Source: Caballeronia jiangsuensis
GTDB lineage: Bacteria > Pseudomonadota > Gammaproteobacteria > Burkholderiales > Burkholderiaceae
DNA: 64,000 nt
Assembly: GCA_000648925.1 (NCBI GenBank)
Contig: JFHF01000002.1
Location: 310,001 to 374,000 of the forward strand
Direction: 5' to 3'
The notes below the pieces were generated by a model, which made no database searches, was not told where the DNA came from, and worked only from the letters and a program-made list of their open reading frames with translations. The position numbers and the translations under genes were made by a program. Positions 46,449 to 53,903 of the stretch are shown here, piece by piece (position 1 is the first letter of the stretch; every line of letters starts with the position of its first letter).

Positions 46449-46494
46449 CGCGGCGCACCTTCTTCCGCATCGCGCACTCCGTCTTGCCCATATG

Positions 46495-46516
46495 TTGATA
46501 TGCGCATATTATGATC
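46495..46516. promoter_or_regulatory. Motif shared by the marR and maoC promoters (copy 2)
   Basis: It contains the perfect 12-bp palindrome ATATGCGCATAT at 46498-46509. It lies 57 bp upstream of the maoC ATG and matches the marR-promoter stretch 38865-38886 at 17 of 22 bases. Candidate operator for the MarR protein. Confidence 0.55.
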
Positions 46517-46572
46517 GTGAGCGCGGTTTGACAAGAAGCACGCCACCCGCTGCGCAATCCGGAGCACACGCG

Positions 46573-47022
46573 ATGACCGAACCTCTTTATCTGGACGACC
46601 TGAAAGCGGGCATGCAGTTCGAATCGCCGGAGTTCCTGGTGAGCGAGGGAGACATTCGCCGCTTCGCATCGGAATTCGATCCGCAGCCATTTCATCTCGA
46701 CGAAACCGCCGCGAAGGCGTCCGTGTTTCGTGGTCTCGCCGCGAGCGGCTGGCATACCGCGGCGCTCACGATGCGTCTGCTCGTATCGGGCGGATTGCCG
46801 CTCGCGGGCGGCATCGTCGGCATGAGTGTGGAGCTTGCATGGGTCAGGCCGGTGCGCCCCGGCGATGTGCTGCGGGTCGTGAGCACCGTGCAGGAGGTGC
46901 AGCGATCGAGATCGAAGCCATCGCAAGGCATCGCGACCGTGATGTCCGAAACGATGGACGACTCCGGCGAAGTCGTGCAGCGCCTCGTATCGAAACTGCT
47001 CGTGACGGCGCGCGATGCCTGA
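46573..47022 (+). CDS. MaoC-family acyl-CoA dehydratase
   Basis: 149 aa, a single hot-dog domain. The catalytic Asp/His pair typical of (R)-specific enoyl-CoA hydratases is in FASEFDPQPFHLDETAAKAS (about 35-54), followed by GLAASGWHTAALTMRLLV. It hydrates an enoyl-CoA, giving an (R)-3-hydroxyacyl-CoA. It converges, 9 bp apart, with a CaiB-type CoA transferase gene, so the two probably act in one acid pathway although on opposite strands. Confidence 0.88.
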   Translation: MTEPLYLDDLKAGMQFESPEFLVSEGDIRRFASEFDPQPFHLDETAAKASVFRGLAASGWHTAALTMRLLVSGGLPLAGGIVGMSVELAWVRPVRPGDVLRVVSTVQEVQRSRSKPSQGIATVMSETMDDSGEVVQRLVSKLLVTARDA

Positions 47023-47031
47023 TCGGGCGGT

Positions 47032-48270
47032 CTAGATGACCCCGTTGCGTCGAAGCGTTTCGACCTCCGCACCGGACATGGCCAGCCAGGCGTCGAGAAC
47101 CTCATCGGTATGCGCGCCGAGCGTCGGCGGAACGTGACGGTATTGCACGGGCGATTCGGACAGGCGGATCGGATTTGCGACCAGCGGCACGGTCTCCGAT
47201 AACGGATGCGCCATCTCGATGCGCATCTCGCGCGATTGCACATGCGCGTCCGCGAATACCTTGTCGATGCTGTTGACCGGCCCGCACGGCACACCCGCCG
47301 CCTCCATGATGCCGATCCACTCGCTCGTCGTGCGCTTCGGCGTGATGTCACGCATCAGCGCGATCAACGTGTCACGGTGCGCGACGCGCTGCGGATTGCG
47401 CGCAAAGCGATCGCCGCGGCTCCACTCCGGTCTGCCGAGCGCTTCGCAGCAACGGGCGAACTGGCCGTCGTTGCCGACCGCGATGATCATGTAACCATCG
47501 GCGGTGGGGAAATCCTGATACGGCACGATACTCGGATGCGCGTTGCCCATGCGGTCCGGCACCACGCCGCCGATCAGATAATTGGAAGCCTGATTCGCGA
47601 GGCACGCGATCTGCACGTCCAGCAATGCGAGGTCGATGTGCTGCCCCTTGCCCGTGCGTGCGCGATGCGCCAGCGCCGCCTGTATCGCCACGGTCGCGTA
47701 AAGACCGGTCATGATGTCCGTGAGCGCGACGCCCACTTTCAGCGGCCCTTCTCCGGCGGTGCCATCGACGCGGCCGGTGAGGCTCATCAGCCCGCCCATG
47801 CCCTGCATCAGGAAGTCGTAACCCGCCCGCGCGGCATAGGGGCCGGTTTGTCCGAAGCCCGTGATCGAGCAATAGACGAGTCGCGGATTCACCTCGCTGA
47901 GGCTCGCGTAATCGAGCCCGTATTTGGCGAGGCCGCCGACCTTGAAGTTCTCGATGAGCACGTCGGCCTTGTCGGCGAGCCGGCGGATCAGCGCCTGTCC
48001 CTCTGGCCGACCAAGATCGACCGTCACGGAACGCTTGTTGCGATTCGCGGCGAGATAGTACGCCGATTCGCCCGTCGGCTCTCCGTCGGCGTCGGCAAGC
48101 CAAGGGGGGCCCCAGGCGCGCGTATCGTCGCCGCTTTGCGGACGCTCTACCTTGATGACGTCCGCGCCGAGATCCGCGAGCAACTGACCGGCCCAGGGAC
48201 CGGCGAGCACGCGGGAAAGATCGAGAACGCGCAAGCCTTCGAGCGCGCCTTCTTGCAAGGATGGATTCAT
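47032..48270 (-). CDS. CaiB/BaiF family CoA transferase (second copy)
   Basis: 412 aa. LEGLRVLDLSRVLAGPWAGQ, DVIKVERPQSGDDTRAWGPP, ADVLIENFKVGGLAKYGLDY and the catalytic-region LTDIMTGLYATVAIQAAL fit type III CoA transferases of the glutaryl- or succinyl-CoA-dependent group. AWGPPW is a pattern often seen in succinyl-CoA:glutarate or hydroxymethylglutarate transferases. It is only moderately similar to the transferase at 43468, so this is not a recent duplication. It is divergent from a LysR gene, with LysR-type boxes in the gap. The start is ATG 48270 (MNPSLQEGALEG). Confidence 0.9.
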   Translation of the reverse strand: MNPSLQEGALEGLRVLDLSRVLAGPWAGQLLADLGADVIKVERPQSGDDTRAWGPPWLADADGEPTGESAYYLAANRNKRSVTVDLGRPEGQALIRRLADKADVLIENFKVGGLAKYGLDYASLSEVNPRLVYCSITGFGQTGPYAARAGYDFLMQGMGGLMSLTGRVDGTAGEGPLKVGVALTDIMTGLYATVAIQAALAHRARTGKGQHIDLALLDVQIACLANQASNYLIGGVVPDRMGNAHPSIVPYQDFPTADGYMIIAVGNDGQFARCCEALGRPEWSRGDRFARNPQRVAHRDTLIALMRDITPKRTTSEWIGIMEAAGVPCGPVNSIDKVFADAHVQSREMRIEMAHPLSETVPLVANPIRLSESPVQYRHVPPTLGAHTDEVLDAWLAMSGAEVETLRRNGVI

Positions 48271-48308
48271 GGGGTCATGTCGAGTGTCATCGGATCGCGC
48301 TTCCGATC

Positions 48309-48325
48309 TGTGCGGAAATCGCACG
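48309..48325. promoter_or_regulatory. LysR-type box near the CoA transferase start
   Basis: TGTGCGGAAATCGCACG is an imperfect inverted repeat matching 48406-48422 at all but three positions. It sits 39 bp upstream of the CoA transferase ATG, in the position of an activation site. Confidence 0.6.
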
Positions 48326-48405
48326 TCACGTGCAGCCGATCGGAAGTCCTGCTGGCAATTTAAAGGGATCGCGAACGCACAGCAAACGACTTGTTCTCAT
48401 GGACC

Positions 48406-48422
48406 TGTGCGAAGATCGCACA
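48406..48422. promoter_or_regulatory. LysR-type recognition box (TGTGCGA-N3-TCGCACA)
   Basis: A perfect 7-bp inverted repeat with a 3-base spacer that fits the T-N11-A LysR pattern. It is 31 bp upstream of the lysR ATG and 97 bp from the related box at 48309. Confidence 0.7.
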
Positions 48423-48452
48423 ATTGAACGAACACCTTGTCGAGCCGTCATC

Positions 48453-49394
48453 ATGCGTCGAAAGATCCCTTCCACCGCCGCGCTGTCCGCGTTCGAAACG
48501 GCGGCGCGTCATCAGAGCTTCACCAAGGCCGCCGACGAACTCGCGGTGACGCAAAGCGCGATATGCCGGCAAATCGCGTCGCTCGAAGACTTCCTCGGAC
48601 TCAGGCTCTTTCGCCGGGACCGGCGCGGCGTCGCGCTCACTGAGGCGGGGCTCGCCTATAGCCGCAAGGTGACGGCGCTGCTCGATGAAGCCGAGCGCGA
48701 CACGCTGGAGTTGATGGCAAAACGAGGCCACGGCGGCGCGCTCGAACTCGCAGTCGTGCCGACGTTCGCGACGAAGTGGCTCCTGCCCCGGTTGCCGAGC
48801 TTTGTCGACGAGCATCCGGACATCACGATCAACCTCGCTTCGCGCACACGGCCGTTCCTTTTCGCCGAAACGGAGTTTGATGCGGCGATCCATCCGGGCG
48901 TCGCGCCGTGGCCGGGAACGGAAGGCGAGTGGCTCATGCAGGAGACGCTGATCGCGGTGTGCAGTCCGCATCTCGTCGCGCCGCGCAAGAAGCTGACGAC
49001 CGCCGACTGGCGACGCCATACGCTACTGCAACAGAGCACGCGTCCGTATGCATGGCGCGAATGGTTCGCCTCGCGCGGCATGTCGGTCGATGGCGACATG
49101 ACGGGGCCGCGCTTCGAGCTCTTCTCCATGCTTACGGAGGCGGCCGTTCACGGCTTGGGCATCGCGCTCATTCCACGTCTGATCATCGAAGACGAGTTGC
49201 GTCGCGGCCTGCTCGTACAGATCGCGGCGCATGAAATGTCGAGCGGTCGCTCGTACTATCTCATCGTTCCGGAAAGCAAGTCTCACAATCCCGCGCTGCT
49301 CGCCTTTCGGAAATGGATCGCGCGGGAGGCGGCGCGGCATGGGGAAACGACTAAAGCGATCGCGGAGAAGCCGATGATGAAGGTCAGCGGATAA
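48453..49394 (+). CDS. LysR-family (GcvA-like) regulator of the adjacent CoA transferase
   Basis: 313 aa. The HTH covers about 6-65 (FTKAADELAVTQSAICRQIA) and the effector domain about 95-300. The ATG at 48453 (MRRKIPSTAALSAFETAARH) matches family starts. A longer frame from 48261 overlaps the divergent transferase gene and has no domain. Two inverted-repeat boxes in the 182-bp intergenic region are the expected binding sites. It is probably an activator of the CoA transferase that responds to the acid or acyl-CoA. Confidence 0.9.
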   Translation: MRRKIPSTAALSAFETAARHQSFTKAADELAVTQSAICRQIASLEDFLGLRLFRRDRRGVALTEAGLAYSRKVTALLDEAERDTLELMAKRGHGGALELAVVPTFATKWLLPRLPSFVDEHPDITINLASRTRPFLFAETEFDAAIHPGVAPWPGTEGEWLMQETLIAVCSPHLVAPRKKLTTADWRRHTLLQQSTRPYAWREWFASRGMSVDGDMTGPRFELFSMLTEAAVHGLGIALIPRLIIEDELRRGLLVQIAAHEMSSGRSYYLIVPESKSHNPALLAFRKWIAREAARHGETTKAIAEKPMMKVSG

Positions 49395-49441
49395 AAGTAT
49401 CCGATGAACCCGGTTGCGACGAACATGGACTTGTATCGCAA

Positions 49442-49466
49442 CGTATCTGCGGCCCGCGCAGATACG
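49442..49466. other. Perfect 10-bp-stem hairpin between lysR and the epoxide hydrolase gene
   Basis: CGTATCTGCG and CGCAGATACG flank a 5-base loop. There is no following T run, so it is not a standard terminator. It may be an operator or a transcript-stability hairpin for the gene starting 104 bp downstream. The remainder of the 175-bp gap shows no gene. Confidence 0.5.
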
Positions 49467-49569
49467 CGCGCTGACACAACGCTTCGCTTTCGACACGTGC
49501 GGGATACGTTCGCACGCTTCAATATTCGCGATGCATTCCCGGGTCGTTTGATTTTCATCAGGAGTCCTC

Positions 49570-50937
49570 ATGTTAGACAACAAAAGCCTCCCTCCTTCTC
49601 CCGCACGCCGCCGCTTCGTTGAAGCCGCAGCGGCCGGTGTCGCGGCGGTGTCGCTGAGCCGGCTCGCTTTTGCCGAAGCGAATCCGTCCATCGTTTCAGT
49701 CGCGAAGGCAGCTAACGGCGACAACAACGGAATTCGTCCGCTTCGTGTGCACGTACCCGAGGCGCAACTCTCCGATCTGCGTCGGCGCATCATAGCGACG
49801 CGATGGCCCGAACGCGAAACCGTGCCCGACGATTCGCAAGGCGTGCCGCTCGCGATGATGCAAGAGCTTGCGCGTCATTGGGTCACGGATTACGACTGGC
49901 GCAAGGTCGAGGCGAAGCTGAACGGTTATCCGAATTTCGTGACCGAGATCGATGGACTGGATATTCACTTCATCCACGTTCGTTCGCAGCATGAGAACGC
50001 AATGCCGCTCATCGTGACGCATGGATGGCCCGGTTCGGTGATCGAGCAGTTCAAGATCATCGATCCGCTGACCAATCCAACGGCACACGGCGCGAGTGCA
50101 TCGGATGCGTTTCATCTGGTCATTCCGTCCCTGCCCGGCTATGGATTCTCGGGCAAGCCGACGCAAACCGGCTGGGGCCCCGAACGCACCGCGCGCGCCT
50201 GGGTGACGCTCATGAAGCGGCTCGGCTACGAGAAATTCGCGGCGCAAGGCGGCGATCTGGGCGGTGTCGTCGCGAACGTGATGGGCAAGCAGGCGCCGCC
50301 CGAATTGCTCGGCATCCACGTCAACTTCCCGGCGACCGTTCCCGCCGATATCGCCAAGGCGCTGCAAGCCGGCGATCCGCCGCCCGCGGGGCTCAACGAA
50401 GAAGAGAAGCACGCATACGACCAGCTCGCCAGCGCCGCGAGGAAGCGCCGCGCATACGCGCTGGAAATGGGCACGCGCCCGCAGACGCTGTACGGTATCG
50501 CGGATTCGCCCATCGGTCTTGCGGGCTGGCTGCTCGATCACGGCGACGGTTACGTGCAGCCAGCGGCAGCGCTGACGTCGGCGGTGTTCGGGCGCACCGT
50601 CAACGGCGAATCGTCAGGAGCGATGACGCGCGACGACGTGCTCGACGACATCACGCTCTACTGGCTGACGAACACTGGCGTCTCGGCCGCGCGTTTCTAC
50701 TGGGAATCGCACTTCAACTTCGTCGGTGCGGCGGACGTGTCGGTGCCCGCTGCGGTCAGCGTATTCCCGCGCGAAAACTATCAGGCGCCGCGAAGCTGGA
50801 CGGAACGCGCGTATCACAACCTCATCTGGTACAACCGGCTCGACAAGGGCGGCCACTTCGCGGCGTGGGAACAGCCGGATCTCTTCGCCGAGGAAGTCCG
50901 TGCGGGGTTGAGGTCGCTGCGCTCATCGACCAGTTGA
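49570..50937 (+). CDS. Secreted epoxide hydrolase (EHN-domain alpha/beta hydrolase)
   Basis: 455 aa. The leader (ARRRFVEAAAAGVAAVSL, cleavage after AFAEA) has a twin-arginine motif, suggesting Tat export. An EHN domain (about 55-165, RPLRVHVPEAQLSDLRRRI) is followed by an alpha/beta-hydrolase domain with the oxyanion motif HGWPGS, the nucleophile Asp in AQGGDLGG and the C-terminal catalytic-His region GGHFAAWEQPDLF. It opens epoxides to diols. Most bacterial relatives are cytoplasmic, so export is notable. AGGAG lies 7 bases before the ATG. It converges with the MltF-like gene. Confidence 0.88.
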   Translation: MLDNKSLPPSPARRRFVEAAAAGVAAVSLSRLAFAEANPSIVSVAKAANGDNNGIRPLRVHVPEAQLSDLRRRIIATRWPERETVPDDSQGVPLAMMQELARHWVTDYDWRKVEAKLNGYPNFVTEIDGLDIHFIHVRSQHENAMPLIVTHGWPGSVIEQFKIIDPLTNPTAHGASASDAFHLVIPSLPGYGFSGKPTQTGWGPERTARAWVTLMKRLGYEKFAAQGGDLGGVVANVMGKQAPPELLGIHVNFPATVPADIAKALQAGDPPPAGLNEEEKHAYDQLASAARKRRAYALEMGTRPQTLYGIADSPIGLAGWLLDHGDGYVQPAAALTSAVFGRTVNGESSGAMTRDDVLDDITLYWLTNTGVSAARFYWESHFNFVGAADVSVPAAVSVFPRENYQAPRSWTERAYHNLIWYNRLDKGGHFAAWEQPDLFAEEVRAGLRSLRSSTS

Positions 50938-50988
50938 TTTCTGGATTGCGGCTGTCCCAGGTTGACCCGGCGCATCCGGTTTCGCCGT

Positions 50989-52518
50989 TCACTGCGTTTT
51001 CAGCCCCTCCATCGCCTTCTCGCGCGCGGATTGTGCATCGACGATCAGCCTGTACGCCGCATAGTATTTGTAGATGTTGCGTACATAGGTGGTCGTTTCG
51101 ATGCCGATCTTCTCGGCCACGACGATCTCGACGTTGTTGAACCACTTGTCGGGATCGAGGCCGCGCTGCACGGCGAGCTGACGCATCTTCGCGATGTTGC
51201 CCGGACCCGCGTTATAGCTCGCGAACGCAAACAGCGGACGGTCGGTCTCGCTGAACTTCGCGTCCTTGAAGTACTTCGTCATCAGCTGATCCATGTACTT
51301 CGCGCCGGCATGGATGTTCGCTTCCGTCACTGAGATGCTCCCCACCGCCATCTGCTTGCCCGTCGCCGGCATGAGCTGCATCACACCGATTGCGCCTACA
51401 TGGCTGCGCGCCTGCTGATTCAGTTGCGATTCCTGGAAGCCCTGCGCAGCGAGCATCAGAGGATCGAAGCCGTATTGCGTGCCGTACTTCTGGAACAGTT
51501 CCAGCGTCTGCTGGAAGCGTTTTTGTTCGGCGTCACCGGCGTTGTTGCGGATCTGCTTGATCTTCTTCATGTACTGCGCGAGACGGTACTCGTACACGCC
51601 CTGCTTCTTCACGAAGTTGATGTAGAAGTCGTTGAGCGCCTCCTGAAGTTGCGGGCTGTTCTTGCGTATCGCCCATCCCGGATAGCCTTCGCCGCTAACG
51701 GAGAGATCTTCATGCACCTTGATGCGCGGCAACACCTGAGCCCAGAGATGTGCCTTCCAGTCGTCGACTACGACAATGCCCAGCAGTCCGGCGTTGAGCA
51801 TCTCCATCTCGTCTTCGTCTTCGAGCGCTTCCGGCAGCGGCGTGATCCGTATCGGCGCCTTGCCTTCCTTCTGAAAGCGCTCGTTGAGCGCATTGAGGCT
51901 CTCGTAGTAGCTCGACGACCGTCGCGCGAAGACTTCCTTGCCCGCGAGATCGTCGAGCTTGGCCAGTGGCGGCGCGTTCGGTCCGGTGATTACGAGCTCG
52001 CGCACAGGCTTGCGATCGCGCGGCGCGATGAAATCGACGATTTTCAGGCGCTCGTCGGTTGCGGTCAGGTTGCCCGCAGAGATGTCGCCTAGCCCATCAT
52101 TGAGCGACGACAGCAGCTTGTCACGCGTCGTCGGAATGAGATAGACCGTAAGCGGCCGCTTGTTCAACCGGGCCGCATACTTCTTGTTGACATAGCGTTC
52201 GAAGTCGCGCGCCAGTTCGGCAGCAAGCCCGCGCTCGCGTCCCTTGTCGACGAAGTAGAGGGTACGGCTGTACGGCACCAGAAAGCGGATCATGCGCCGG
52301 TCGAGCATGGCATCGAAGTCGCCCGTCCAGGGCTTGTTCGTGAGGCTCAGTTGCCGGGAATCACCCTTCGACTCCCCAGGCGGGGCGGAAGATTTGGGAA
52401 GCGCGCTGGCGGCTGCCGGCGCCGATGCGGGAGCGGCCGGCTCTGCGGCCTGCAAACCCGTGGACGCGACCGAAATGCATAGCGCCATTGCCCAGATCGA
52501 CAATCTGCAGTGAAGCAT
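50989..52518 (-). CDS. MltF-like membrane-bound lytic transglycosylase
   Basis: 509 aa. A signal peptide covers about 1-25 (ending GLQAAE), followed by an Ala/Pro-rich linker. A family 3 solute-binding-like domain covers about 75-300 (MIRFLVPYSRTLYFVDKGRE). A C-terminal SLT domain covers about 345-490 with the catalytic Glu in QGFQESQLNQQARS and GVMQLMPATG. It cleaves peptidoglycan in the periplasm, and the N-terminal domain is thought to respond to muropeptides in MltF proteins. GGGGAGAC lies 5 bases before the ATG at 52518. It follows the sulfatase maturase on the same strand, 48 bp downstream. Confidence 0.88.
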   Translation of the reverse strand: MLHCRLSIWAMALCISVASTGLQAAEPAAPASAPAAASALPKSSAPPGESKGDSRQLSLTNKPWTGDFDAMLDRRMIRFLVPYSRTLYFVDKGRERGLAAELARDFERYVNKKYAARLNKRPLTVYLIPTTRDKLLSSLNDGLGDISAGNLTATDERLKIVDFIAPRDRKPVRELVITGPNAPPLAKLDDLAGKEVFARRSSSYYESLNALNERFQKEGKAPIRITPLPEALEDEDEMEMLNAGLLGIVVVDDWKAHLWAQVLPRIKVHEDLSVSGEGYPGWAIRKNSPQLQEALNDFYINFVKKQGVYEYRLAQYMKKIKQIRNNAGDAEQKRFQQTLELFQKYGTQYGFDPLMLAAQGFQESQLNQQARSHVGAIGVMQLMPATGKQMAVGSISVTEANIHAGAKYMDQLMTKYFKDAKFSETDRPLFAFASYNAGPGNIAKMRQLAVQRGLDPDKWFNNVEIVVAEKIGIETTTYVRNIYKYYAAYRLIVDAQSAREKAMEGLKTQ

Positions 52519-52566
52519 ATCCAGTCTCCCCGTGCGTCCTCGTCGCTCCATGAGCGACGCGATCCC

Positions 52567-53853
52567 TCACGCGCATTGCCTCGCAAGTTGCCTGAGCGCA
52601 GGCCCCGCGTGATCGTGAAAGCGCTTGATGCCGCTGCAAAGGTAGTTCAATCCGGCTTGACCATCCGGGCTGCAGACAAACCGATTCTTGGGACATTCTC
52701 CCCAGCACACCTTCAGGTGCCTGCACTGACGGCAATATTCAGGAAGAGAATCCCGTTTCGCGTAGCCGAAGCGTTGCTGCTGTGGCGAGAACGCCATCTC
52801 GCCCAGATGCGTCGTCCGGATATTGCCGAGCGAAAAGGCCGGATACACATAGTGATCGCAGGCATAGACTTCGCCGTCATGTTCGATCGCAAGCGCCTTG
52901 CCACAGAATTCGGCGGTCACACACGTCTGCGCGGGACGCCCCATCGTCTGCACGACAGCCGTCTCGAACAGGTTCACCAGCACGCGGCCAACGTCTTTTC
53001 TATGCCATTCGTCGAACGTTCGAGACAGGAAGTAACCCCAGTCGTCGGGATCGACCGACCAGTCCGTCACGACCGAGTCCGCGTTTCCCGGTCGGGCGGC
53101 GCTGCTTCCCAGCATCGGCATCGCGTCGGGCGGCCAATGCTGAGGGGCAACGCTGCGAAAGTCCTTCGGTTCCACGCACGGGATGAACTGGATGTATCGG
53201 GAATCCAGTTCATTACGCAGGAAGCGGTATACGTCGAGAGGCTTTTTGGCGTTGATGCGGTTGACGACCGTGAGCGTGTTGAACTTCACGCCGTGTTTCC
53301 TCAGATAGCCGATGCCCTCCATCACCTTGTCGAAGGTAGGCTGACCCCTGCGATCGCGGCGAAACGCGTCATGCAGCTCACGTGGCCCGTCGATACTGAC
53401 GCCAACCAGAAAATCATGTTCCTTCAGAAACCTGCACCACTCGTCGTCCAGCAGGGTCGCGTTCGTCTGAAGATCGTTCGAAATGTGACGCCCGGCCGGG
53501 GCATGCTTCTTCTGAATTTCGACGATATCGCGGAAGAAATCGACGCCGAGCATCGTCGGCTCGCCGCCCTGCCACGAGAAGATGATCTCGTCGCCGTTTT
53601 GCGCCTCGATGTACTGGCGGATGTAGCGTTCCAGCATCGACACTTCCATCCGGCGGCCGCGACGCTGATCGAGCAGGTGTTCCTTGTGCAGGTAATAGCA
53701 GTAGGTACAGTCGATGTTGCATGTCGAGCCAATGGCTTTTGCCATCGTATGGAATCGTCCCTTCTGCGCTGGCGCGGCCGGTTCGGGCGCGAGCGGTCGC
53801 GTCCCGTGAAAGAAAATCGGCTGCACAGATGGTCTGCCGCTGATCTCATCCAT
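52567..53853 (-). CDS. Anaerobic sulfatase maturase (radical SAM, SPASM domain)
   Basis: 428 aa. The radical-SAM cluster motif CNIDCTYCYYLHK lies near residue 37-49. A SPASM-type C-terminal region has Cys-rich segments (CVTAEFCGKALAIEHDGEVYACDHYVYP, cited by position about 320-345, then CRQCRHLKVCWGECPKNRF). It oxidises the active-site Cys or Ser of a sulfatase to formylglycine without oxygen. The sulfatase immediately upstream has a Cys-type motif. AGGAG lies 7 bases before the ATG at 53853. An earlier ATG at 53904 overlaps the sulfatase stop as TGATG and is a possible alternative. Confidence 0.92.
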   Translation of the reverse strand: MDEISGRPSVQPIFFHGTRPLAPEPAAPAQKGRFHTMAKAIGSTCNIDCTYCYYLHKEHLLDQRRGRRMEVSMLERYIRQYIEAQNGDEIIFSWQGGEPTMLGVDFFRDIVEIQKKHAPAGRHISNDLQTNATLLDDEWCRFLKEHDFLVGVSIDGPRELHDAFRRDRRGQPTFDKVMEGIGYLRKHGVKFNTLTVVNRINAKKPLDVYRFLRNELDSRYIQFIPCVEPKDFRSVAPQHWPPDAMPMLGSSAARPGNADSVVTDWSVDPDDWGYFLSRTFDEWHRKDVGRVLVNLFETAVVQTMGRPAQTCVTAEFCGKALAIEHDGEVYACDHYVYPAFSLGNIRTTHLGEMAFSPQQQRFGYAKRDSLPEYCRQCRHLKVCWGECPKNRFVCSPDGQAGLNYLCSGIKRFHDHAGPALRQLARQCA

Positions 53854-53903
53854 CTCGACTCCTGCTGGTTCAGTCGCGACATGATCCGGATACTCCGGAC
53901 ACA

